Origin: Natrinema saccharevitans
Lineage (GTDB): Archaea > Halobacteriota > Halobacteria > Halobacteriales > Natrialbaceae
DNA length: 64,000 nucleotides
Reading direction: 5' to 3'
Assembly: GCF_001953745.1 (NCBI RefSeq)
Contig: NZ_LWLN01000001.1
Span: forward strand, 1,798,001 to 1,862,000
Positions 41,339 through 49,854 of the stretch are shown piece after piece; position 1 is the first letter of the stretch; each line of letters opens with the position of its first letter. Position numbers and translations under genes: made by a program. The notes beneath the pieces were generated by a model. That model was not told the DNA's origin and searched no databases. It worked only from the letters and a program-made list of their open reading frames with translations.

Positions 41339-43216
41339 TCACTCGAGGTTTCGCTCGAGTGTCGTTACCTCCCGGATTTCGATCCGGGTACCGCCGTTGT
41401 CGCCGTTGGTGACCGTACACGTCCAGTCGTGGGCCTCGGCGATCGCCCGGACGAGTGCGAGACCGAGGCCGTCGATCGCGGTGTCGTCGTCGGCGGTCGG
41501 ATCGAGGACCCGATCGTGTGCGTTCGGTGGGATCTCCGCGGCGTCGTCGAGGAGGAAGAACCCGCGGCTGCCGCCGTCTTCGAACCCGACCAGTCCGATC
41601 TGGACCGTCACGTCGCCGTCCGCCCGGGCGACCGCGCTGTCGAAGGCCGTCTGGAGGAGGTGGACGAACCGGTCGGGGTCGGCACGGAGCGCCGCCGGCG
41701 CGTCCACGACGACGTTATCCGGGTCCAGCCGGGAGTCGGCGAGCGCGTCGTCGATAGTCGACTCGAGGCGGAGTCGACTTCGCGGGCCGACCGCGGAGGC
41801 GTTGCGGGCGAACTCCCGGACGTCGTCGACGAGCCGTTCGGCCCGGTCGAGTGTCGTCTCGACGGTATCTTCCGCCAGGGGAAACTCCCACTCGTCGGCT
41901 CCGTCGTCCGCGAGGGCGTCGGCGACGGCCTCGAGTTGGTTCTGGAGGTCGTTCGAGAGGATCTCGGCGACGGCCTCGAGGCGTTCGGTCTGGCGCTCGA
42001 GTTCGGCCGTCCGATCCCGCAGGACCCGTTCCCGGTCCGCTCGATCGAGGGCGGCGCGAGTGTTCTCGACGAGCGTCGAGATGAGATCGACGTCGGTTTC
42101 GTCGAACCAGTGGGGGTCGTACGAGCCGGTCATGAGGACCCCGTGGGTCCCGATCGGGGCGATGATCTCCGAGCGAAGCGGCGTCTCGGGGTTGTAGAGC
42201 CCGTCGGTCCCGTCGAGGTCGTCGAACAGTTCGACCTCGCCGCCTTCGAAGACCTCCCAGACCAACCCCTCGCCGGGGTTGAACCGCGGGAGGCCGCCGA
42301 ACTCGTCGTGGGCCCCCGCGGTGCCGGCGACCGGCTCGAGGTAGCCCTGCTCCTCCTCGAGCAGCCAGACGCCGCTGATAGGGAGATCGAGCAGGTCGCT
42401 GCCGGCGTGGACGGCGATCGCACAGATCTCCTCGGGATCGTCGGACTCGAGCAGCCACCGGGTGACCTCGTGCAGCGACGTGACGACGCGGTCGTACTCG
42501 TGTTGGTCGGTGATGTCCCGGACGATCGCGGCGACCGTCGCGGCGTTGTCCTCGACGGGAACGAACCGGAACTCGCCCATCCGGTCGTCGCCGCCGGGCC
42601 CGACGTAGGGCAACTCGAGCTGGCGACGGGTGGCGTTACCGACATCGACGTCGGTGATCGCCCGCCCGATCTCGACGGCGTCGTCGTCGTCGATCCCCGC
42701 CGCTTCGGTCAGGGTCTCGACGTGTTCGCCGACGAGCGTCGAGCGGCCCGCGCCCAGCACCGACTCGGTCGCGCCGTTGACGGTGATGATCTCGCGATTG
42801 CGATCGAGCGTGACGACGGCGTCGCGGATCGCCTCGACGACCGCGGCGTGTTGCGCGAGCGTCGTCTCCTGGGCCTTCCGCTCGCTGACGTCGCGCATGA
42901 ACACTGAGAGGCCCGTCTCGGAGGGATACGCCCGCGCCTCGAACCACGTCTCGAGGGGGGCGTGATAGATTTCGAAAGAGACCGGTACCTGTTCGTCCAT
43001 CGCGCGGTGAAAGCCCTCGGGGAACTGCGTCTCGACGGTCTGGGGGAACTCGTCCCACATGACGCGTCCGATCAGGTCCTCTCGAGAGCGTTTCAGCAAC
43101 GTCTCCGCCCGCTCGTTGAGATAGGTGAACCGAAAGCTCGTATCGAGGGCGAAGAAGGCGTCGGTGACGCGATCGACGATCGGAACGGGGCGCATCGTCA
43201 CAGCTGGCCACCCCAC
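41339..43216 (-). CDS. PAS-PAS-GAF sensor kinase with degenerate catalytic boxes
   Basis: The 625-residue soluble protein has two PAS domains (about residues 10-120 and 125-235), a GAF domain (245-395) and a kinase-like module. In the H box, where relatives have SHDLRNPL, this protein reads LSNDLQNQLEAV, so the phosphate-accepting histidine is an asparagine. The N box is altered (LLQTAFDSAVARA), the G1 box DxGxGI is missing (FFLLDDAAEIPPNAHD), and only the G2 box DGLGLALVRAIAEAHDW is normal. It is probably a pseudokinase that senses redox or ligand and acts by binding. It converges on the HalX response regulator. An ATG at 43195 is an alternative start. Confidence 0.85.
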   Translation of the reverse strand: MGWPAVTMRPVPIVDRVTDAFFALDTSFRFTYLNERAETLLKRSREDLIGRVMWDEFPQTVETQFPEGFHRAMDEQVPVSFEIYHAPLETWFEARAYPSETGLSVFMRDVSERKAQETTLAQHAAVVEAIRDAVVTLDRNREIITVNGATESVLGAGRSTLVGEHVETLTEAAGIDDDDAVEIGRAITDVDVGNATRRQLELPYVGPGGDDRMGEFRFVPVEDNAATVAAIVRDITDQHEYDRVVTSLHEVTRWLLESDDPEEICAIAVHAGSDLLDLPISGVWLLEEEQGYLEPVAGTAGAHDEFGGLPRFNPGEGLVWEVFEGGEVELFDDLDGTDGLYNPETPLRSEIIAPIGTHGVLMTGSYDPHWFDETDVDLISTLVENTRAALDRADRERVLRDRTAELERQTERLEAVAEILSNDLQNQLEAVADALADDGADEWEFPLAEDTVETTLDRAERLVDDVREFARNASAVGPRSRLRLESTIDDALADSRLDPDNVVVDAPAALRADPDRFVHLLQTAFDSAVARADGDVTVQIGLVGFEDGGSRGFFLLDDAAEIPPNAHDRVLDPTADDDTAIDGLGLALVRAIAEAHDWTCTVTNGDNGGTRIEIREVTTLERNLE

Positions 43217-43545
43217 GCCCGTTCCGGCGGTGTAGCCCCGCCCTCGAGCCCGAATCGATCGTCGCTCGCAACCGTTGGAATCATCGACGGATAGTTACTG
43301 GATCGTTAGTAAACCCCCTATTTCAGTGTCGTGGCCGAGCGCCGGTGTGTGGGTTGTTCGCATAGTCATGGCGCGGGAATCGGACGGGGGTCGGGTATCC
43401 GATCCGGCTCGGCAAGGGGGTTACGCTGTTCGATCGGAGAGGACCGACGCCATGGTCGATCTCCGCGATCGACGCCGGCTTTTCCTCGGCGGCGTGACCG
43501 TCCTCGCGGTCCGTCTCGTTGCTCGCGGGCGGTCACCTCGACGTC
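43217..43545. other. Intergenic region with no convincing gene
   Basis: A promoter for the sensor gene is likely in the A/T-richer part near 43286-43325. A short frame at 43452 (MVDLRDRRRLFLGGVTVLAV) looks like the start of a membrane protein but turns arginine-rich and runs into the aminotransferase gene on the other strand; I take it as chance or a remnant. Confidence 0.4.
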
Positions 43546-44703
43546 TCAGGCGTTGTCGGCGACGAAGGCCTCGATCCGGTTCAGCGCCTCCCGGAGGTCC
43601 TCGAGGCCGGTCGCGTAGGAGATCCGCAGGTGACCCTCGCCGCCGGTCCCGAAGACGTCGCCGGGGACGACGGCCACGCCCTGTTCGCGCAGGACCTCTT
43701 CGGCGAACTCCTCGGCGGTGAAGCTCTCGGGGACCTCGGGGAAGCAGTAGAACGCGCCCTTGGCCTCGAAGACGTCCATCCCGATCTCCCTGAATCGCGA
43801 GAGGACGAACTGCCGTCGGCGGTCGTACTGATCGACCATCTCCTGCACGTCGTCCTCGCAGGAGTCCAGCGCCTCGAGGGCGGCGTACTGGGCGGTCGTC
43901 GGGGCCGACAACATCGTGTACTGGTGAATCTTGTTCATCGCGCCGATGGCGTCGGCCGGGCCGAGCGCATAGCCCAGTCGGAGGCCGGTCATCGCGTGGG
44001 CCTTCGAGAAGCCGTTGAAGACGATGGTGCGCTCGCGCATCCCCTCGAACGTCGCGATCGAGGTGTGCTCACCGTCGTAGGTCAACTCGGCGTAGATCTC
44101 GTCCGAGAGGACCAGCAGATCGTGTTCGCGGGCGAACTCGGCGATCGGCTCGAGGTCCTCGGCGGGCATGATCGCGCCGGTCGGATTGTTCGGGTAACAG
44201 AGGACGAGGACGTCGGCCTCGTCGGCACCCGCTTCCTCGAGGCCCTCGACTGTGAGTCGGAAGTCGTCTTCCTCTCTCGTCGGTACCGGCAGCACTTCGC
44301 CGCCGGCGAAGATCACGCCGGGCTCGTAGGAGATGTAGGAGGGCTGGGCGATCGCGACCGTGTCGCCGGGATCGACGAACGCCCGGAAAGCGAGATCGAC
44401 CGCCTCGCTGGCCCCGGCGGTGACGATGATCTCCTCGTCGGGGTCGTAGCCCAGGTCGAACCGGTCGGCGACGTAGTCGGCGATCGCCTCGCGGAGGTCG
44501 GTCTTCCCGCGGTTGGCGGTGTAGGAGGTCTTGCCCTGCTCGAGCGAGGCGATGGCGGCGTCGCGGGCCGCCCACGGGGTCGCGAAGTCGGGTTCGCCCA
44601 CGCCCAGCGAGATGACCTCGTCGCGCTCGTCGGCGATCTCGAAGAACCGGCGGATGCCCGACGGCGGAACCGCCTGCACCCGGTCTGACAGTTCGAAGCT
44701 CAT
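43546..44703 (-). CDS. Class I/II PLP-dependent aminotransferase
   Basis: The 385-residue protein is a fold-type I aminotransferase: ISLGVGEPDFATPWAARDAA, VTAGASEAVDLAFRAFVDPG, LCYPNNPTGAIMP, the aspartate of LVLSDEIYAELTYDG and the PLP lysine in VFNGFSKAHAMTGLRLGYA, with the carboxylate-binding arginine in HLRISYATGLEDL. It belongs to the archaeal aspartate/aromatic-type group; exact substrate unknown. It lies 2 bases after an Lrp-type regulator and is co-transcribed with it, suggesting control by an amino acid. Confidence 0.92.
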   Translation of the reverse strand: MSFELSDRVQAVPPSGIRRFFEIADERDEVISLGVGEPDFATPWAARDAAIASLEQGKTSYTANRGKTDLREAIADYVADRFDLGYDPDEEIIVTAGASEAVDLAFRAFVDPGDTVAIAQPSYISYEPGVIFAGGEVLPVPTREEDDFRLTVEGLEEAGADEADVLVLCYPNNPTGAIMPAEDLEPIAEFAREHDLLVLSDEIYAELTYDGEHTSIATFEGMRERTIVFNGFSKAHAMTGLRLGYALGPADAIGAMNKIHQYTMLSAPTTAQYAALEALDSCEDDVQEMVDQYDRRRQFVLSRFREIGMDVFEAKGAFYCFPEVPESFTAEEFAEEVLREQGVAVVPGDVFGTGGEGHLRISYATGLEDLREALNRIEAFVADNA

Positions 44704-44705
44704 GG

Positions 44706-45191
44706 TCAGGGCGAGAAGGAAAGCCGGTCGTCGTCCTCGCCGTCACCGAGTTCGATCCCGTTCTCCTTGTAGGAGGTCATCACGTAGTGGGTGACTGTCT
44801 GGGTGATCTCGGGGACCGGCGCGACCTTTTCGCTGATGAACTGCGAGACCTCGCGGATGGAGTCGCCCTCGACCTCCATGTCGAAGTCGTAGTCGCCGCT
44901 GATCAGCCGGAGGGCTTTGACCTCCGGAAACCGTGCGAGGCGCTCTGCGATGTCGTCGTAGCCGGTCTCGCGGTCGAGCGTGACGTTCAACTCGACCTCG
45001 GCCCGGACGCGCTCGTCGGCGAGCTTGTCCCAGTCGACGACCGCCTGGTACCCGCGGACGACGCCTGCCGCCTCGAGTTCCTCGATGGTGGCCTCGACCT
45101 CGGCTTCCTCGAGGTCGGTCATTCGCGCGATATCGGCCGCGGAGTACCGCGCGTTCTCACGAAGGGACTCGAGCACCTCGCGTTCGCTCAT
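44706..45191 (-). CDS. Lrp/AsnC-family transcriptional regulator
   Basis: The 161-residue protein has an N-terminal HTH (LESLRENARYSAADIARMTD, EVEATIEELEAAGVVRGYQ) and a RAM ligand-binding domain (KALRLISGDYDFDMEVEGDS). It is the first gene of a two-gene operon with the aminotransferase. Lrp proteins respond to amino acids, so it likely senses the substrate or product of the aminotransferase and controls its own operon. Confidence 0.92.
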   Translation of the reverse strand: MSEREVLESLRENARYSAADIARMTDLEEAEVEATIEELEAAGVVRGYQAVVDWDKLADERVRAEVELNVTLDRETGYDDIAERLARFPEVKALRLISGDYDFDMEVEGDSIREVSQFISEKVAPVPEITQTVTHYVMTSYKENGIELGDGEDDDRLSFSP

Positions 45192-45261
45192 ACTGGCTGC
45201 AAGCGCGAGCGCGAGTAAAGGTCTAACGTTGTTCGTTCGTGAACGATCGTTCGGGACTCGG

Positions 45262-45867
45262 CTACCGGTAGTTCTTGAACAGCAGCGCCCGCACGTCGTC
45301 TTTGGTCTGGACCTGCTCGGTCGAGCCGTCCGGCAGGTCGACGCTGTAGCGGTAATCCGCCGAATCCGCCTCCTCCCACTTGTCGTCGTGGGTCTCGAGC
45401 AGGCTCATCATCTCGTCTAACATATCGTCGTCGTCAGCGGAGCCGTCGCCGTCGGTCCCATCGCCTTCGCCGGCGTGACTCCCGTCGTCCGCGTCGCTCG
45501 CATCGTCGTCGGCCAGTTCCGCAGGATCGTCCGACTCGGACTCGAGGTCCTCGTCCCCGTCCGCGTCGTCCACGACCTCGTCGGTCCCCGTGGCCTCGCC
45601 CTCGACGTAGGAGACTTCCTCGAGGTCGTGGGGATCCGCCTCGCCCTCGATTGCGGCCCCGACCGAGGCCGCGACGTCGTCGGTCGCCGAGGAGTCGAAC
45701 TCGCCGTCGGCTTCGAGTTCGATCTCCTCGTCCAAGTTGTCGATCAGGAACTGGACCGCGTCCTGCTCGCGGACGAAGCCGTACTTGCCGACGACCGATT
45801 CGGCGATCTCCTCGCGGAGGTGCTGGATGAACGCGTACTGTTCGTCGGTGACCTCGAGCGTCTTCAT
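45262..45867 (-). CDS. Acidic haloarchaeal protein of unknown function
   Basis: The 201-residue protein has a helical N-terminal domain (MKTLEVTDEQYAFIQHLREE...DAVQFLIDNLDEE) that resembles a DNA- or protein-binding ribbon-helix motif. A very acidic disordered middle follows (residues 60-150, mostly D, E, S, G), then a conserved C-terminal part (LLETHDDKWEEADSADYRYS, KDDVRALLFKNYR). The ATG at 45867 fits the N-terminal strand; an ATG 9 codons upstream is less likely. Function unknown. Confidence 0.65.
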   Translation of the reverse strand: MKTLEVTDEQYAFIQHLREEIAESVVGKYGFVREQDAVQFLIDNLDEEIELEADGEFDSSATDDVAASVGAAIEGEADPHDLEEVSYVEGEATGTDEVVDDADGDEDLESESDDPAELADDDASDADDGSHAGEGDGTDGDGSADDDDMLDEMMSLLETHDDKWEEADSADYRYSVDLPDGSTEQVQTKDDVRALLFKNYR

Positions 45868-45984
45868 ACCCAGTCGATGCGGCCCGGGGTACAAATATGT
45901 AAGTCGTTGCGTGGAACTCGAGGGATCGGATCGATCGGAAGTGCACCGGAATTAAGTGGCTCCGGGAGCCAGCCCCGAACGGCT

Positions 45985-46209
45985 ATGGACGAGGTACTCG
46001 AACTCGCCGACGTCGTCGCCGATTCGGAACTCGAGGGTGCTGTCGTCTGGCTGCTCCGACTGGTCGGCCTGCTGGCGATCCTGGGCGGCCTCGGGCTCTG
46101 GCTGCTGACCGATATCACCCTGATCGTCCCGCTCGCCCTGATCGCCGGCGGAATCGCCCTGCTGGTCGTCCCCGGCTTGCTCCTCGAGTTCGCGGAGCTG
46201 TTCGGCTAG
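45985..46209 (+). CDS. Small membrane protein, two spans
   Basis: The 74-residue protein has a short acidic head (MDEVLELADVVADSELEG) and two hydrophobic spans (LVGLLAILGGLGLWLLTDI and LIVPLALIAGGIALLVVPGL). It is preceded by TTAAGTGG about 28 bases before the ATG, so it is probably leaderless. Function unknown; the type is common in haloarchaea. Confidence 0.65.
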   Translation: MDEVLELADVVADSELEGAVVWLLRLVGLLAILGGLGLWLLTDITLIVPLALIAGGIALLVVPGLLLEFAELFG

Positions 46210-46279
46210 GGCGCGTGTCGGTCACGACCCGACCACTCCGAACGTGACGATTAAGGCCGAACGGGCCGAACCGACGAGT

Positions 46280-46843
46280 ATGGTTCTCAAAGAGTCCGAG
46301 TCGGATCTCGAGGCCGGCGACCCCGCCCCCGAGTTCGAACTCGAGGGCGTCGACGGCGAGACCTACTCGCTCGAGCGCTTCGCCGACGACGAGGCGCTGC
46401 TGGTCGTGTTCACGTGCAACCACTGCCCGTACGCGCAGGCGAAGTTCGACCTCCTGAACGAGCTGGCCGCCGAGTACGACGACGTCTCGGTCGTCGGGAT
46501 CAACCCCAACGACGCCGAGGAGTACCCCGACGACTCCTTCGAGAAAATGCGGGCGTTCGTCGACGAGGGGAAAATCGAGTACGACGCGTACCTCCGTGAC
46601 GAGAGCCAGGACGTCGCGCGGGCCTACGGCGCGGTCTGTACGCCCGATCCGTTCCTGTTCGAACGCGACGACGGCGCGTTCAGGCTCGCCTATGACGGCC
46701 GCCTCGACGACGCGCCCAACCCCGACGACGAGCCGAGCCGCTTCCAGATCCGCGAGGCGATCGACGCCGTGCTGGCCGGCGAGGACGTCGACCTCGAGTG
46801 GCAGCCCTCCCGGGGCTGTTCGATCAAGTGGAAAGACGACTGA
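46280..46843 (+). CDS. Thioredoxin-fold redox protein (AhpC/TlpA type)
   Basis: The 187-residue protein has the peroxiredoxin/TlpA fold: GDPAPEFELEGVDGETYSLE, the redox pair in LVVFTCNHCPYAQAKFDLLN (CxxC), and the family end QPSRGCSIKWKDD, whose SRGCSIKWK is typical of this branch of thioredoxin-like proteins. There is no signal peptide, so it is cytoplasmic. It probably reduces disulfides or peroxides; partners unknown. The ATG at 46280 is preferred over an upstream in-frame ATG that would add untypical residues. Confidence 0.9.
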   Translation: MVLKESESDLEAGDPAPEFELEGVDGETYSLERFADDEALLVVFTCNHCPYAQAKFDLLNELAAEYDDVSVVGINPNDAEEYPDDSFEKMRAFVDEGKIEYDAYLRDESQDVARAYGAVCTPDPFLFERDDGAFRLAYDGRLDDAPNPDDEPSRFQIREAIDAVLAGEDVDLEWQPSRGCSIKWKDD

Positions 46844-46921
46844 ACGGCACTAACCGGCGACCGACCCACTGCCGCCCGTTCGTCCCCAGCCTTTAGTCGA
46901 CGGCCGGTGTGGCTCGAGGGT

Positions 46922-47710
46922 GTGAGTCAGCACCCGCGACCCAACGCGCTTCGGGAGACGCTCGAGTCCGGCGACGTGGCGCTGGGCGTCCTCGAGAACA
47001 CGTACAGCCCGTCGGTCGTCGAACTCTACGCCGTGCTCGGCGTCGACTTCGTCTGGATCGACCTCGAACACGGCGGCCCCAGTCCCTTCGACGGCGGTCG
47101 GCTGGAAGAACTGCTTCGGGCGGCCGACGGCACGGACACCGAACTCCTCGTCCGCGTTCCGGGCACCGATCCCGCGCTCGTGCGGAAGGCCCTCGACGCC
47201 GGCGTGCGGAACGTCTTCCTCCCCAGAGTCGGAAGCAGCGAGGAACTCGAGACGGCGGTCCGGGCCGGCCGGTTCGAGTACGAGGGCGACCCCGGCGGCC
47301 GCGGGCTCGCCAGTCCGCGGGCACGCCGCTGGGGGCTGGCCGACAACTACGTGGCGAGCGAGGACGAGTCGGTCGTCGTCGGCGTCACGGTCGAGACGCA
47401 GTCGGCGCTCGAGGACCTCGAGGACATCCTCGCGGTGCCGAAACTCGGCTTCGTCTTCATCGGGCCGCTGGACCTCTCGGTCTCGCTGGGGTATCCGGGC
47501 GAACTCGATCACCCCGAGGTCGAGGAGGCCATCGAGCGGATCCGGTCGGCCGCCGTCGAGGCGGACGTCCCGATCGGCGGGCTCGGTTTCGGGATGGACG
47601 ATGTCAACGAGAAGGCGGAGAACGGGTATCAGCTACTGAACGTCGGGACGACGACCGGCGCGTTGCAGTCGGCGGTTACGGGGTGGCTCGACGGCTACGA
47701 CGGTTCGTGA
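46922..47710 (+). CDS. HpcH/HpaI-family aldolase
   Basis: The 262-residue barrel enzyme shows DFVWIDLEHGGPSPFDGG with the metal-region glutamate, VRVPGTDPALVRKALDAGV, FLPRVGSSEELETAV, VTVETQSALEDLEDIL and FVFIGPLDLSVSLGYPGE. The family cleaves or makes 2-keto-3-deoxy or 4-hydroxy-2-oxo acids with pyruvate, using a divalent metal. Substrate unknown. The GTG at 46922 is favoured over the GTG at 46907 because a TATA-like CCTTTAGTC about 30 bases upstream fits a leaderless start. Confidence 0.85.
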   Translation: MSQHPRPNALRETLESGDVALGVLENTYSPSVVELYAVLGVDFVWIDLEHGGPSPFDGGRLEELLRAADGTDTELLVRVPGTDPALVRKALDAGVRNVFLPRVGSSEELETAVRAGRFEYEGDPGGRGLASPRARRWGLADNYVASEDESVVVGVTVETQSALEDLEDILAVPKLGFVFIGPLDLSVSLGYPGELDHPEVEEAIERIRSAAVEADVPIGGLGFGMDDVNEKAENGYQLLNVGTTTGALQSAVTGWLDGYDGS

Positions 47711-47740
47711 TCGACGGACCGTTCACCGATCGCGACTGCG

Positions 47741-48859
47741 TCACCGCTGGACGGCCCGCCGGTACTGGACCGGCCACTCCTCGGCGACCGCGTCGGGATC
47801 GCGCTCGAGGTCGCCGGTCGCGCGGAGCCCGAAGTACGGGTCCCGCAGGAATTCCCGGCCGACGAGGACGAGGTCGGCCCGGTCGTTGCGGATCAGGGCG
47901 TCGGCCTGTTCTGGCTCGGTGACGCCGCCGACCGCGCCGACGGCGACGTCTGCCCCCTCCCGGACCTGCTCGGCCAACGGCACCTGAAAGTTCGGACCGC
48001 CCGAAATCGACTGGGCGGGGTGGAGCCCGCCGGAGCTGACGTCGACCAGATCGACGCCGAGATCGGCGAGGTCGTCGGCCAGCCGAACCGACTGCTCGAG
48101 ATCCCACGACTCCCGATCGTCGAGCCAGTCGGTCCCCGAAATCCGGACGAAGACCGGCTTGTCGTCGGGCCAGACCTCGCGGACGGCGTCGACGACTTCG
48201 CGGACCAGCCGGGTCCGGTTCTCGAAGCTCCCGCCGTAGTCGTCCTCGCGGCGGTTCGTGACCGGCGAGAGGAACTCGTGGAGCAGGTAGCCGTGGGCCG
48301 CGTGGACCTCGGCGATCTCGAACCCGGCCGCGAGCGACCGTTCGGCCGCCGCGCGGTAGGCGTCGATCACGCCCTCGATGTCCTCGGCGTCGGCCTTCCG
48401 CATCGCCGGCCGGTCGCCGTCGAAGGGGGGATAGGCGTCGGGCGACGGCGTGAGTACCTCCCAGCCCGCCGCTCCGGAGGGTCCCGTTTCGTCGGGCTGG
48501 AGCGGGACGTGACCCTCCCACGGACGCTCCTTGCTCGCTTTGTGGCCCGCGTGGGCGAGCTGGATCGCCGGCACGCCGCCCTGATCCCGGATGAACTCCG
48601 TGATCGGCTCGAGGGCCTCGGCGTGGTCGTCGCTCCAGATGCCCAGATCGTGGGGCGTGATCCGCCCCTCGGGGGAGACCGCGGTCGCCTCGGTCATGAC
48701 GATGCCGGCCCCGCCGACGGCCCGGCTCCCGAGGTGGACGCGGTGCCACTCCGTCGGTAGTCCGTCGGGGTCACAGGAGTACTGACACATCGGCGAGACG
48801 GCGATTCGGTTCCGCGTCTCGAGATCGCGCAACGACAGTCCGGCGAGCAAATCGGTCAT
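47741..48859 (-). CDS. Old Yellow Enzyme-type NADH:flavin oxidoreductase
   Basis: The 372-residue FMN barrel resembles YqjM: ETRNRIAVSPMCQYSC with the regulatory cysteine, IVMTEATAVSPEGRIT, VPAIQLAHAGHKA, the substrate-binding pair in EVHAAHGYLLHEFLSP, and NRREDDYGGSFENRTRL. It reduces activated C=C bonds of enones, quinones or nitro compounds using NAD(P)H. The ATG at 48859 begins the family-typical MTDLLAGLSLRDLETRNR. It is convergent with the aldolase gene. Confidence 0.92.
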   Translation of the reverse strand: MTDLLAGLSLRDLETRNRIAVSPMCQYSCDPDGLPTEWHRVHLGSRAVGGAGIVMTEATAVSPEGRITPHDLGIWSDDHAEALEPITEFIRDQGGVPAIQLAHAGHKASKERPWEGHVPLQPDETGPSGAAGWEVLTPSPDAYPPFDGDRPAMRKADAEDIEGVIDAYRAAAERSLAAGFEIAEVHAAHGYLLHEFLSPVTNRREDDYGGSFENRTRLVREVVDAVREVWPDDKPVFVRISGTDWLDDRESWDLEQSVRLADDLADLGVDLVDVSSGGLHPAQSISGGPNFQVPLAEQVREGADVAVGAVGGVTEPEQADALIRNDRADLVLVGREFLRDPYFGLRATGDLERDPDAVAEEWPVQYRRAVQR

Positions 48860-48975
48860 CGACCGGTCGTATCCGCGGCAGAAGGAAAACGGCCGCGGAG
48901 GGAGCGGGGCTTGCCGGCTCGCGTCGGCCCGGCCGAACGCGGTACCGGTATGGGCGTTGCGGTCCCAGCACCGAC

Positions 48976-49830
48976 ATGGAGACTGCAGCCGCCATCGCGG
49001 ACCGGTTCGACGCGTCTCGCCCGGTAATCGGCGTGGTCCACCTCCCGCCGCTGCCCGGCGCACCGGGATTCGGCGACGGGGACGAGGACCACCGCGATGC
49101 CATCCGTACCCGCGCGCTCGAGGACGCCCGCCGGCTCGAGGCCGGCGGTGCTGACGGGCTCATCGTCGAGAACTTCGGGGACGCCCCGTTCCATCCCGAC
49201 GACGTGCCGAAACACGTCGTCGCGGAGCTGACCGCGATCGCGACGGCCGTCACCGACGCCGTCGACGTCCCGGTCGGGATCAACGTCCTCCGAAACGACG
49301 CCGTGGCGGCGCTGTCGGTCGCCGCGGCCGCCGACGCCGCGTTCGTCCGCGTCAACGTTCATATCGGTAGCGCAGCGACCGACCAGGGCGTCCTCGAGGG
49401 GCGGGCCCACGAGACGCTCCGCCTTCGGGAGCGAATCGAGGCCGACGTCTCGCTCCTCGCGGACGTCCACGTCAAACACGCGAGTCCGGTCGGCGAGCGC
49501 GACATCGAACGCGCTGCGCTCGAGACCGTCGAACGCGGGCAGGCCGACGGCGTGATCGTCTCCGGGCCCGGGACCGGGGTCGAAACGCCGCTCGCGGACA
49601 TCGAGCGCGTCGGCGACGCGCTCGCCGATGCCGCGGCCGGGCCCGTCCCGGTGTTCGTCGGCAGCGGCGTCACGAGCGAGACGGTCGGCGACTGCCTCGC
49701 GGCGGGGGCCGACGGCGTCATCGTCGGTACCGCGCTCAAACGGGGTGGCGAGACGACGAACCCGGTCTCCAGAGATCGGGTCGACGAACTCGTTGGCGCG
49801 GTCCGGGACGCGGCCTCGAGCGACGACTGA
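48976..49830 (+). CDS. BtpA/SgcQ-family protein
   Basis: The 284-residue TIM-barrel protein has VIGVVHLPPLPGAPGFGD, GGADGLIVENFGDAPFHPDD, VPVGINVLRNDAVAALSVAA and GVIVSGPGTG in the phosphate-binding region, and closes with GADGVIVGTALKRGGETTNP. BtpA is needed for stable photosystem I in cyanobacteria, but archaeal members must do something else; an enzyme acting on a phosphorylated sugar or nucleoside is likely from the fold. Monocistronic, divergent from the Old Yellow Enzyme gene. Confidence 0.85.
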   Translation: METAAAIADRFDASRPVIGVVHLPPLPGAPGFGDGDEDHRDAIRTRALEDARRLEAGGADGLIVENFGDAPFHPDDVPKHVVAELTAIATAVTDAVDVPVGINVLRNDAVAALSVAAAADAAFVRVNVHIGSAATDQGVLEGRAHETLRLRERIEADVSLLADVHVKHASPVGERDIERAALETVERGQADGVIVSGPGTGVETPLADIERVGDALADAAAGPVPVFVGSGVTSETVGDCLAAGADGVIVGTALKRGGETTNPVSRDRVDELVGAVRDAASSDD

Positions 49831-49854
49831 GGGACACGCGGGTCGCGAGTCGGG

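Noticed and set aside
43452-43600. Short frame starting MVDLRDRRRLFLGGVTVLAV
   Set aside because: After one hydrophobic stretch it becomes arginine-rich and overlaps the well-supported aminotransferase gene; no homology recognised.
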